Assembly: GCF_014192285.1 (NCBI RefSeq)
Contig: NZ_JACHXQ010000002.1
Location: 344,968 to 408,967 of the forward strand
DNA: 64,000 bases
Reading direction: 5' to 3'
From: Halomonas fontilapidosi
GTDB taxonomy: Bacteria; Pseudomonadota; Gammaproteobacteria; Pseudomonadales; Halomonadaceae
The notes below the pieces were generated by a model. It was not told where the DNA came from, made no database searches, and saw only the letters and a list, made by a program, of their open reading frames with translations. The translations under genes and the position numbers were made by a program. This document shows positions 49,591 to 57,902 of the stretch, piece after piece; the first letter of the stretch is position 1; every line of letters starts with the position of its first letter.

Positions 49591-50796
49591 TTACCCCTTG
49601 GGTATCTCCTTGCTGGGGTCGTGGAAGGGTTTCTCCACCACGCGGGCCTCCTGCAGGCCGGTATTGGCCTCGATGCGCAGCGGCGTGCCCAGCTCGGCCA
49701 CCTCGACCGGCACCATGGCGTAGCCGATATTGCGCTCCTGGCGCGGCGAGTGAGTGGCCGAGGTCACCTTGCCGATACGCTCGCCTTGGGTATCGAACAC
49801 CGGGAAGACATCGATCATCGAGCCGTCGGTGAAGTAGCCAATCGCGGGCCCATCGATCTCCACACCGACCAGCTTGCGCGATACGCCCTCGGCCTTGATG
49901 CGCTCCAGCGCGGCACGTCCGATAAAGTCGTCATCGCCGCGCAGATCGATCATCCAGTCGTAGCCCATCCCCACCTCGAAGGGGTTGGTGTCGTACCAGA
50001 TGTCACAGCCGAAGGCGAGGATACCGCCCTCGATGCGGCGAATGTGGCAGGGGCCGATGACCTGCATGCCGTGAGGCCGACCGGCCTCGTAGACCCGCTG
50101 CCAGAGTGCCTCGCCGAAGCGGCTGGCCTCGCGCAGGTAGATCTCGTAGCCGATCTCCCCGGAGTAGCCGGTACGCGAGATCACCACCGACATGCCGTCG
50201 AGCTCGGCCTCCATCAGGTGGTAGTAGGGCATGCCCAGCACCGCCTCACCGAACAGGTCCACCATCACTGCCTTGGCCTGGGGCCCCTGGACCTGCACCG
50301 GGGCCACATCCACTTCCCGGATGGTGACGTCGAGGCCGGCGTTGAGCGCCAGGCCCTGGCACCACAGCAGGATGTCGCTGTCGGCGAGCGACAGCCAGAA
50401 ACGGTTCTCCTCGATGCGCAGCAGCACCGGGTCGTTGAGGATGCCGCCATCGGGAGCCGTGACAAACACATACTTGCACTGGCCCACCTGGCAGTGGCGC
50501 ATATCGCGGGGCACGAGCCGCTGGGTGAAGGTGAAGGCATCGGGCCCGCTGATCTCGATCTGGCGCTCGACGCCGACGTCCCACAGAGTCACGCCCTGCA
50601 CCAGGGCCCAATACTCGTCTACCGGGTCGGTGTAGAGGCGCGGATGGTAGTGGTGGTTGTAGACGCTGTACTTGCGCACCCCGTGCCGCTGTGAGGCATA
50701 GAAGAAGGGCGATTTGCGGATGCGCGGATAGAGCAGGATTTCCGGCGCCGATTGGGTGTGCTGAGTGCTCTGAATGCTCTCGATGGCCTGGGACAT
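49591..50796 (-). CDS. GcvT-family tetrahydrofolate-dependent demethylase, DmdA/LigM-like
   Basis: The ATG at 50796 (MSQAIESIQST) has GGAGGAGG 6 bases upstream; the product is 401 residues. The GCV_T domain spans about 45-280 and GCV_T_C about 290-385. Segments such as LWDVGVERQIEISG, LVPRDM, LNDPVLLRI, SLADSDILLW and YNHHYHPRLY resemble DMSP demethylase DmdA from memory more than the glycine-cleavage T-protein. The family transfers a methyl group (from DMSP, or O-methyl aromatics for LigM) to THF. The true substrate is unknown. It forms an operon with the MetF-like gene and is divergent from the FAD/GcvT fusion gene. Confidence 0.78.
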   Translation of the reverse strand: MSQAIESIQSTQHTQSAPEILLYPRIRKSPFFYASQRHGVRKYSVYNHHYHPRLYTDPVDEYWALVQGVTLWDVGVERQIEISGPDAFTFTQRLVPRDMRHCQVGQCKYVFVTAPDGGILNDPVLLRIEENRFWLSLADSDILLWCQGLALNAGLDVTIREVDVAPVQVQGPQAKAVMVDLFGEAVLGMPYYHLMEAELDGMSVVISRTGYSGEIGYEIYLREASRFGEALWQRVYEAGRPHGMQVIGPCHIRRIEGGILAFGCDIWYDTNPFEVGMGYDWMIDLRGDDDFIGRAALERIKAEGVSRKLVGVEIDGPAIGYFTDGSMIDVFPVFDTQGERIGKVTSATHSPRQERNIGYAMVPVEVAELGTPLRIEANTGLQEARVVEKPFHDPSKEIPKG

Positions 50797-50876
50797 GACG
50801 ACCTCCTCCACTGGCGTTTTACTGGGCACCGGCACCCACCGGTCGCCCTGCCTTCGACACTAGTCCCTGTGCCGAA

Positions 50877-50896
50877 CGCCCATCTCACCATGGGCG
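50877..50896. promoter_or_regulatory. Inverted repeat CGCCCAT-N6-ATGGGCG in the divergent gap
   Basis: Perfect 7-bp arms are separated by 6 bases, in the 236-base gap between the demethylase gene and the FAD/GcvT fusion gene. It is a candidate operator or a leader hairpin. Confidence 0.4.
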
Positions 50897-50915
50897 TCGA
50901 GCTTCTTGGTCTGGA

Positions 50916-50940
50916 CGACAGAGTCACCTCGGGTCTGTCG
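50916..50940. promoter_or_regulatory. Inverted repeat CGACAGA-N11-TCTGTCG in the divergent gap
   Basis: Perfect 7-bp arms (50916-50922 and 50934-50940) are separated by 11 bases, typical of a dimeric regulator site. It is about 93 bases upstream of the FAD/GcvT gene and about 120 bases upstream of the demethylase gene. The nearby GlxA-type regulator is the obvious candidate binder, but this is inference. Confidence 0.45.
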
Positions 50941-51032
50941 CCACCGGGCAGGGAGGCGTCGTCGCGTGAAAGCGTGCGGGCAGGGCCCTGTCATATGCTC
51001 GAGGGGAAACCCTCGAACTGAGGAGAATCCCC

Positions 51033-53600
51033 ATGGCGGCGCTACCCTCGCAGGCAGACGCGGTGATCATCGGCCTGGGCGGCATCGTTGGTGCCTCGGT
51101 CGCTCATCACCTGATCGAACAGGGCTGGACGAACCTGGTAGGGCTCGAGAAGTCCGCCCTGCCCTCGGATATCGGCTCCACCGCCCACGCCTCCGACTTC
51201 TGCTTCATGACTTCCCACGACCGCTTGGGTTGCTACACCACCACCTACAGCCAGCGCTTCTTTGCTGCGCTGGGACACTACCGCAAGGTCGGTGGCCTGG
51301 AGGTCGCGCGGGTCGGCGACGAGGCGCGGCTGGCCGAGCTGCAGCGCAAGGTCGCCTCGGGCAAGGCCTTCGGTACCCGGGTGCGCATGATCGATGCCGA
51401 CGAGGCGGTGGAACGCTTCCCGTTGCTGGACAGGGCGCAGGTGCTGGGCGCCATGTGGGACCCCGATGCCGGCCTGGTGGTCCCGCGCTCCCAGCAAGTG
51501 GCGGGGGAGCTAGTCGAGCGCGCCGTGCAGAGCGGCCACCTGCGCGCCTTCGCCGAGACCGAGGCGCTGGATATCGATGTCCGGGATGGCCGGGTCCAGG
51601 GTGTCGAGACAACCAGGGGCTATGTCGCCACCCCGCGCGTCATCGTCACCTCGGGCATCTGGGGCCCGATTCCCGCGGCCATGGGGGGTGCCGCCCTGCC
51701 GCTGATGCCGGTGGAGCATCCGCTGCTGTTCTTCGGCCCCTTCACGGCCTTCGCCGGCACCGGCAAGGAGATCGGCTACCCACTGATGCGCGACCAGGGC
51801 AACTCTGCCTATATGCGCGATACCGGCGACCCGAGCTCCACCGAGGGCGGCCAGCTGGAGTGGGGATACTACGAATCGTGTGAGCCAAGGTTGGTCCCCC
51901 CACGCGACATCCTCGAACGCCATCAGGCACGCCTCTCCCCGTCCATGCGCGACTTGGGGCTGGAGCAGGTAGAAACCGCCTTCGAACGGGCCATCGAGCT
52001 CGCCCCTGTTCTCGGTGAACTGGGCTGGGACGAGAAACACTCCTTCAACGGCCTGCTATCGGTCACCCCGGATGGCGGCTCGCTGGTCGGCGAGGCGCCG
52101 GAGACCCGCGGTCTGTGGCTGTGCGAAGCGGTATGGGTCAAGGACGGCCCCGGCATGGGCAAGCTGCTGGCCGACTGGATGACCCGGGGTCACCCTGAGG
52201 TCGATCCCTGCGGTATCGACATCGCGCGTTTCTACCCCGTGCAGAAGACGCCCCGCCATGTCGTGGGCCGCTGCGAGGAGATCGCCCGCAAGATCTACGA
52301 CCCGCCAGTGCATCCCCGCGAGCCCTTCGAGAGCGGTCGCGACCTTCGCCGCGGCCCCTTCTGGCCGCGCGAGCAGGCGCTGGGAGGCTATTTCATGGAG
52401 GCTGCCGGCTGGGAGCGCGCCCACGGTTATGCCGCCAACGAGACGCGTCTGGCCGGTTATCTCGAAAGGGTGCCAGAACGCCCCGTCGAGTGGGATGCCC
52501 GCCACTTCTGGCGGGTATCCAACGCCGAACAGCTGGCGCTTTCCGACGACGTCGGCATGATCAACCTCTCGCACTTTGCCATCTTCGATATCGCGGGCCG
52601 CGATGCCGAGGCCCTGCTGGAGCGGCTCTCGGTAGCCAAGGTGGGCGGCAATACTCCCGTCGGCAAGGGCGTCTATACCCACTTCCTGGACGCCTTTGGC
52701 GGCGTCCACTCGGATCTCACCATCGTGCGCCTGGGAGCGGAAGCCTGGCGGGTGGTCTGCGGGGGCGATACCGGCCACCGCGACCTGATGTGGATGCTGC
52801 GCCGCGCCGAGGAGTGGGAACTGACCCATTTTCAACTTGAAGATCGTAGCGACGGTCTCGCCACTCTGGGCCTGTGGGGCCCCAACGCCCGACGCACCCT
52901 GCAGGCCCTGGCCGACGATCCCGCAGCCCTCGACGATACGCGCTTTCCTTTCGCCACCGCCCGCGAGATCCGCGTAGCAGGGCTGCCGGTATGGGCGTTT
53001 CGCATCTCCTACGTGGGCGAGCAGGGCTGGGAGCTCTATGTGCCCGCGAGCTACGGCCTGGCGCTCTGGGACCGGCTGTTCGACGCCGGAGTGGTCCCGG
53101 TGGGCATCGAGACCTACGCCAACAGTCGCCGTCTGGAGAAGAGCCTGCGGCTGCAGAACGTCGACCTTCTCACCGACTACAACCTCGTCGAGGCGGGCCT
53201 GGCACGCCCCAGGGTCAAGGACGCGGCCTTCCACGGCAAACCTGCCTACCTGGAGCAACGCGAGCGCAACCAGCAGCCTGCCACGCTTTGCACGCTGGTG
53301 ATGGAGGAACACCACGACAGCACGGGCCGGCCGCGCTTCCCGGTCGGGCAGTCGCCGCTGCTCGACCCCGAGAGCGGCGAGGTACCGGTGGACGCCCTGG
53401 GCCGGCGCTCCTACACGACCAGCATCGCCTATGGCCCCTCGCTTGGGCGCAACATTGCCCTGGCCTACCTGCCTCCCGAATATGCCCGGGAAGGCGGATC
53501 ACTGCTACTCGAATACTTCGCCGAGCACTACCCGATGCGCGTCGCTGCGGTCGGCTATCGCCCCCTCTTCGATGCCGAGAACGCCCGCCCACGGGGCTGA
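51033..53600 (+). CDS. FAD-dependent oxidoreductase/GcvT fusion, dimethylglycine- or sarcosine-dehydrogenase type
   Basis: The 855-residue protein has an N-terminal FAD oxidase domain (about 8-385, Rossmann motif IIGLGGIVGASVA). An FAO_M central domain follows (about 390-445), then GCV_T and GCV_T_C domains (about 450-845). This is the order in dimethylglycine and sarcosine dehydrogenases, where formaldehyde released by oxidative N-demethylation is captured by THF. His52 in GSTAHASDF aligns with the covalent-FAD His of STxHAAG motifs, but the following residues differ strongly (FCFMTSHDRLGCYTTTYS). AGGAGA lies before the ATG. Substrate specificity is unknown; it is divergent from the demethylase operon and convergent with the AraC regulator gene. 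Confidence 0.83.
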   Translation: MAALPSQADAVIIGLGGIVGASVAHHLIEQGWTNLVGLEKSALPSDIGSTAHASDFCFMTSHDRLGCYTTTYSQRFFAALGHYRKVGGLEVARVGDEARLAELQRKVASGKAFGTRVRMIDADEAVERFPLLDRAQVLGAMWDPDAGLVVPRSQQVAGELVERAVQSGHLRAFAETEALDIDVRDGRVQGVETTRGYVATPRVIVTSGIWGPIPAAMGGAALPLMPVEHPLLFFGPFTAFAGTGKEIGYPLMRDQGNSAYMRDTGDPSSTEGGQLEWGYYESCEPRLVPPRDILERHQARLSPSMRDLGLEQVETAFERAIELAPVLGELGWDEKHSFNGLLSVTPDGGSLVGEAPETRGLWLCEAVWVKDGPGMGKLLADWMTRGHPEVDPCGIDIARFYPVQKTPRHVVGRCEEIARKIYDPPVHPREPFESGRDLRRGPFWPREQALGGYFMEAAGWERAHGYAANETRLAGYLERVPERPVEWDARHFWRVSNAEQLALSDDVGMINLSHFAIFDIAGRDAEALLERLSVAKVGGNTPVGKGVYTHFLDAFGGVHSDLTIVRLGAEAWRVVCGGDTGHRDLMWMLRRAEEWELTHFQLEDRSDGLATLGLWGPNARRTLQALADDPAALDDTRFPFATAREIRVAGLPVWAFRISYVGEQGWELYVPASYGLALWDRLFDAGVVPVGIETYANSRRLEKSLRLQNVDLLTDYNLVEAGLARPRVKDAAFHGKPAYLEQRERNQQPATLCTLVMEEHHDSTGRPRFPVGQSPLLDPESGEVPVDALGRRSYTTSIAYGPSLGRNIALAYLPPEYAREGGSLLLEYFAEHYPMRVAAVGYRPLFDAENARPRG

Positions 53601-53607
53601 AGACGTC

Positions 53608-54630
53608 TCAGCCGCCAGGCGACGTGCCCTCTGACGCCGCCAGCTCGGCCATGCGGTCATGGCGGCGCTTGCGCTCGGTACTCGGCGAGTGGCCGAAGTG
53701 GTCGTGGTAACACTTGGTGAAGTGGGTCGGTGAGACGAAGCCGCAGGCCAGTGCCACCTCGGTGATCGGCATCCGGGTCTGCAGCAGCAGCAGCCGCGCA
53801 CGGGCCAGGCGCAGCTCAAGGTAGTACTTGAGCGGGGGGCAACTGACATAGCGCTGGAAGAGGCGCTCCAGCTGGCGACGCGACAGGCCGGCGTAATCGG
53901 CCAGCTCATTGAGCGCCAAGGGTTCCTGGAGATTGGCTTCCATCAGGGTGGCGACTTCCTCCAGCTTGGGATGACTATGCCCCAGGCGCACTCGCAGCGG
54001 GCTGCGCTGGCGATCGCCAACGCCACGGATGCGTTCATGGATGAACTCCTCGGCGATCGCTTCGGCCAGTGCCAGCCCCTGCTGGCGGCTCACCAGGTTG
54101 AGCATCATGTCTAGGGGCGCGATGCCGCCCGAACAGGTATAGCGGTCGCGATCCATGACGAAGAGCTGAGAGGTGAAGGTCACCGCTGGGAAGCGCCGCG
54201 CCTCGTGCAGACTGCCGATGTGCTCCCAGTGCAGGGTGCAGCGATACCCGTCGAGCAGTCCCGCACTGGCCAGTGCATAACCGCCCGTGCACACCGCCCC
54301 CAGGGGAATATGACGCTCGGCCAGACGCCGTAGCCAGTCGAGCGTCGCACGATCGCAGTGCGCCTGCACGTCCACCCCACCGCACACCAGCAGCAGGTCC
54401 AGCTGCGGCATGGGCGCCAATGCCTGGTCCACCGCCGTTGCCAGGCCGCTGCTGGCCGTCACTGCCGTGCCGTCACGGCTCACCAGGTGCCAGGTGTAGA
54501 GCGGGCGATCGGCCAGGTGGTTGGCCATGCGCAGCGGCTCCAGCGCCGAGGAGAAGGCGAGCTGGGAAAACCCCGGCAGCAGCAGAAAGCCGATGTCGTA
54601 ATGGTCCTTGGCCGGTATGGGAGCCTCCAT
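53608..54630 (-). CDS. GlxA/GbdR-type AraC family regulator with DJ-1/PfpI domain
   Basis: The 340-residue protein has an N-terminal DJ-1/PfpI-like sensor domain (about 10-180, with AVCTGGYALASAGLLDG around the usual nucleophile elbow) and two AraC HTH motifs (about 225-320, ALNELADYAGLSRRQLER and ITEVALACGFVSPTHFTKCY). This architecture is that of GbdR, SouR and CdhR, activators of glycine betaine, sarcosine and carnitine catabolism in Pseudomonas. It is convergent with the fusion gene (7-base gap) and divergent from fhs, so it probably controls the one-carbon module. The ligand is not predictable from sequence. Confidence 0.85.
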   Translation of the reverse strand: MEAPIPAKDHYDIGFLLLPGFSQLAFSSALEPLRMANHLADRPLYTWHLVSRDGTAVTASSGLATAVDQALAPMPQLDLLLVCGGVDVQAHCDRATLDWLRRLAERHIPLGAVCTGGYALASAGLLDGYRCTLHWEHIGSLHEARRFPAVTFTSQLFVMDRDRYTCSGGIAPLDMMLNLVSRQQGLALAEAIAEEFIHERIRGVGDRQRSPLRVRLGHSHPKLEEVATLMEANLQEPLALNELADYAGLSRRQLERLFQRYVSCPPLKYYLELRLARARLLLLQTRMPITEVALACGFVSPTHFTKCYHDHFGHSPSTERKRRHDRMAELAASEGTSPGG

Positions 54631-54831
54631 TACCCCTCCTATCTATAGACCGACGCACGACCGCGACGCCCTTGCCTCAGGCATAGCCCATGCCCTCCGC
54701 TGTCGGCAAGGATGGCGTGCCGTCTCGGCTGTCGCTGTGCCCAAGGCTCCCGACGCCGGCAGGCAAGACCGACGCGAGAAGCGCGCAATACTGAACCTGA
54801 CGAGCGGCCTACGTCCAGAGGAGAGATGGCG

Positions 54832-56559
54832 ATGTCACCCCAAGCAACCGAACAGGCCTTGTCCAGGCCCGCCGACAACCTGAGCATCGCCCGCGCGGTG
54901 AGACTCTGGCCCATCGAGGAGATCGCCCACCGCCTGGGGGTACCCGGCGAAGCCGTGGAGCCCTATGGCCGTGGCATTGCCAAGCTCGACCTGACGGCCA
55001 TGACGGCGCTCGCCGAGCGTCCACGCGGACGCTACGTAGTGGTCACCTCGATGACCCCGACGCCGCCCGGTGAGGGCAAGACCACCACCGCCATCGGCCT
55101 GGTCCAGGGGCTGCAGCGGCTCGGCCACACCGCTACCGTGGCCCTGCGCCAGCCCTCCATGGGGCCGACCCTGGGCCTCAAGGGAGGCGCCACCGGCGGC
55201 GGCTACAGCCAGGTCCTGCCCATGGAACGCATCAACCTGCACCTGACTGGCGACATACACGCGGTGGGGGCGGCTCACAACCTGCTGGCGGCCATGGTCG
55301 ACAATCACCTCCACCACCGTCTGGAACCCGAGCTCGATCCTCGCGAGGTACGCTGGCAGCGGGTCATCGACCTCAACGACCGCGCCCTGCGGCATCTGGT
55401 CATGGGCCTCGGCGGGCGCGGTGACGGCATTCCCCGCCAGGGCGGCTTCGAGATCACCGCCGCCTCGGAGGTGATGGCGGTGCTGGCACTGGCAGACTCG
55501 CTGGTCGATCTGCGTCGGCGCCTGGGCCGGGTGATCGTGGGCCTGGACCGCAGCGGCGCGCCGGTCACCGCCGAGCAGATTGGTGCCGCCGGTGCCATGA
55601 CGGTGCTGCTCAAGGAAGCCCTCAAGCCCAACCTGCTGCAGACCCTGGAACATGCCCCGGCGCTGATCCACGCCGGCCCCTTCGGCAACATCGCGCATGG
55701 CAACTCCTCGATCGTCGCCGACCACATTGGCCTGCATGCCGGCGATTTCGTGGTCACCGAGGCGGGGTTCGGAGCCGACATGGGCGCCGAGCGTTTCTTC
55801 AACATCAAGTGCCGGGCCTCGGGCCTCGTGCCGGATGCGGCGGTGCTGGTGGTGACCGTGCGGGCCATGAAATACCACAGCGGCCGCCACCAGGTGGTAC
55901 CCGGCCAGCCGCTGCCCGCCTCGCTGCTGGCGGAATCCCCCGATGAGGTGCGCGAAGGCGGCGCCAACCTGCTCAAGCAGATTGACAACGTACGCGCCCA
56001 CGGCCTCAACCCGGTGGTGGCGATCAATGCCTTCCCCAGCGACCATGCCAGCGAGGTCGACGCCATTCGCGAACTGGCGGCCTCGGTGGGCGTGCGCGCC
56101 GAACTCTCCCGCCATGTGAGCGACGGTGGCGAGGGCGCCCTGGCCCTGGCAGAGGCGGTGGCCGAAGCGGCCGAGGCCGGCGGCGACTTTCGGTTCCTCT
56201 ACCCCGCCGAGATGCCGCTGACGGCCAAGATAGAGCGCATCGCCACGCGCCTCTACGGGGCGGAAGGGGTCGATTTTGCGCCGGGCGTCCGCGCGCGGCT
56301 GGAGGCCTGGGAACATGAGGGATATGGCGACCTGCCGGTATGTATCGCCAAAACGCACATGTCGCTGTCCTCCGACCCGGCCAGGCTCGGTGCTCCCACG
56401 GGCTGGCGGCTGCCGGTTCGCGAGGTGCGCCTCTCGGCCGGCGCCGGCTTCGTTTACGCCCTGGCCGGCGATATCCGCACGATGCCCGGCCTCAACGCCT
56501 CGCCGGCCGCCACCCGGCTGGATATCGACGACGAGGGCAATACCGTCGGACTCTACTGA
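54832..56559 (+). CDS. fhs: Formate-tetrahydrofolate ligase
   Basis: The 575-residue enzyme has the N10-formyl-THF synthetase P-loop TPTPPGEGKTTT (residues 75-86), followed by MGPTLGLKGGATGGGYSQV. The ATG at 54832 has GAGGAG 8 bases upstream; another ATG at 54826 is nearly on top of that site and less likely. It interconverts formate, ATP and THF with 10-formyl-THF. Running in reverse it could yield ATP while disposing of one-carbon units released by the neighbouring demethylation enzymes. It ends 2 bases from the convergent puuB. In LigM-type pathways an Fhs partner is also present. Confidence 0.93.
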   Translation: MSPQATEQALSRPADNLSIARAVRLWPIEEIAHRLGVPGEAVEPYGRGIAKLDLTAMTALAERPRGRYVVVTSMTPTPPGEGKTTTAIGLVQGLQRLGHTATVALRQPSMGPTLGLKGGATGGGYSQVLPMERINLHLTGDIHAVGAAHNLLAAMVDNHLHHRLEPELDPREVRWQRVIDLNDRALRHLVMGLGGRGDGIPRQGGFEITAASEVMAVLALADSLVDLRRRLGRVIVGLDRSGAPVTAEQIGAAGAMTVLLKEALKPNLLQTLEHAPALIHAGPFGNIAHGNSSIVADHIGLHAGDFVVTEAGFGADMGAERFFNIKCRASGLVPDAAVLVVTVRAMKYHSGRHQVVPGQPLPASLLAESPDEVREGGANLLKQIDNVRAHGLNPVVAINAFPSDHASEVDAIRELAASVGVRAELSRHVSDGGEGALALAEAVAEAAEAGGDFRFLYPAEMPLTAKIERIATRLYGAEGVDFAPGVRARLEAWEHEGYGDLPVCIAKTHMSLSSDPARLGAPTGWRLPVREVRLSAGAGFVYALAGDIRTMPGLNASPAATRLDIDDEGNTVGLY

Positions 56560-56561
56560 TC

Positions 56562-57854
56562 CTATATCCCGAGCTTGTCGCGGGTCTGGTAATACCAGGC
56601 GCCGATCGCGGAGAGCGGCACGCGCAGCAGGCGCCCGCCCGGAAACGGCAGCTGAGGCAGGCCGGCGAAGGCGTCGAAGCGCTCCTCGCGACCCGTCATC
56701 ACCTCGGCGATCAGCCGCCCGGCCAGATGGGTACAGGTGACGCCGTGTCCCGAGTAGCCCTGGGCATAGTAGACGTTGTCGTTGATCACCCCGAACTGTG
56801 GCAGGCGATTGAGCGTCATCAGAAAGGTGCCGCTCCAGGCGTACTCGACCTTAACGTCGGCGAGCGATGGGAAGGTCGTGAGCATCTTGGGGCGAATGAC
56901 GCCCGCGATGTCCGCCGGGTCACTGCCCCCATAGTTGACGCCGCCGCCATAGAGCAGGCGGTTATCATGGGTCAAGCGATAGTAGTCGAGCAGGTAGTTG
57001 CAGTCCTCCACCGCCAGGCCATGGGGGATCAGCGCGCGAGCCCGTGCCTCGTCCAGCGGCTCGGTGGTGATGATCTGGGTGCCGCAGGGCATCGAACGGC
57101 CCTCGATCTCGGGCAGCACGCCCTTGAGGTAGGCATTGCCGGCCATCACCACCCGCTCGGCCCTCACGCTACCCTCGGCGGTGCGAACCACCACCGGCGT
57201 GCCGTGTTCCACGCCGGTCACCGTCGAGTACTCGAAGATGCGCCCGCCCAGCGACTCGACGGCGGCCGCCTGGCCCAGCACCAGATTGAGCGGGTGCAGG
57301 TGGCCGCCACCGTGGTCGACCAGGGCGCCCGTGTAGCGCTCGGTATCGACCTCGCGCTTGACCGCCTGCCCTTCCAGCAGTTCGAGCTCCCGATAGCCGT
57401 AGCGCTCCCATAGCGCCTGGTGCTCGCGCAGCCCCTGCAATTGCCTGGCGTTGCAGGCGGCGAAGAGGTTGCCGTCCCGGAGGTCACAGTCGATGGCGTA
57501 GCGCTCGACGCGCTCGCGGATGATGCGGTTGCCCTCGAAGGCCATGTCGCCCAGCGCACGGGCCGTCTCGGCACCGTACTTCGCCTCGATGACGTCCATG
57601 TCGCGGCTGTAGCTGTTGACGATCTGGCCGCCATTGCGCCCCGAGGCGCCATAGCCAACCTTCACCGCCTCGAGCACCACCACCGAGAACCCGGCTTCGG
57701 CCAGGTGCAGAGCCGCCGAGATGCCGGTGAAGCCCGCCCCCACCACGCAGACGTCACAGCTCACTTCACCTTCGAGGGCGGCGCGCTCGGGGGCATCGTT
57801 GGCAGTGGCGGCGTACCAGGACGCGGCATGGTCACGTTCGAAAGGAACCGGCAT
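56562..57854 (-). CDS. puuB: Gamma-glutamylputrescine oxidoreductase
   Basis: The 430-residue FAD-dependent DAO-family oxidase has the Rossmann motif VVGAGFTGISAA (residues 38-49). PuuB-like segments are FERDHAASWYAAT at the N-terminus, YGASGRNGGQIVNSYS near the flavin, and the C-terminal YYAQGYSGHGV. It oxidises gamma-glutamyl-putrescine to the aldehyde with H2O2 release. It is the last gene of the minus-strand transporter operon, 48 bases after the second GS-like gene. A second PuuB-like gene at the right edge is a clear paralogue with related but distinct sequence. Confidence 0.88.
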   Translation of the reverse strand: MPVPFERDHAASWYAATANDAPERAALEGEVSCDVCVVGAGFTGISAALHLAEAGFSVVVLEAVKVGYGASGRNGGQIVNSYSRDMDVIEAKYGAETARALGDMAFEGNRIIRERVERYAIDCDLRDGNLFAACNARQLQGLREHQALWERYGYRELELLEGQAVKREVDTERYTGALVDHGGGHLHPLNLVLGQAAAVESLGGRIFEYSTVTGVEHGTPVVVRTAEGSVRAERVVMAGNAYLKGVLPEIEGRSMPCGTQIITTEPLDEARARALIPHGLAVEDCNYLLDYYRLTHDNRLLYGGGVNYGGSDPADIAGVIRPKMLTTFPSLADVKVEYAWSGTFLMTLNRLPQFGVINDNVYYAQGYSGHGVTCTHLAGRLIAEVMTGREERFDAFAGLPQLPFPGGRLLRVPLSAIGAWYYQTRDKLGI

Positions 57855-57902
57855 TCAGGCCTCCTGAAACAGTTGTTTTTCCCTTGGGGCCCCACAGTCT
57901 TG

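Noticed and set aside
52056-53315. 419-aa minus-strand frame opposite the FAD/GcvT gene
   Set aside because: A shadow of a well-supported gene. No ribosome site or recognisable motif.
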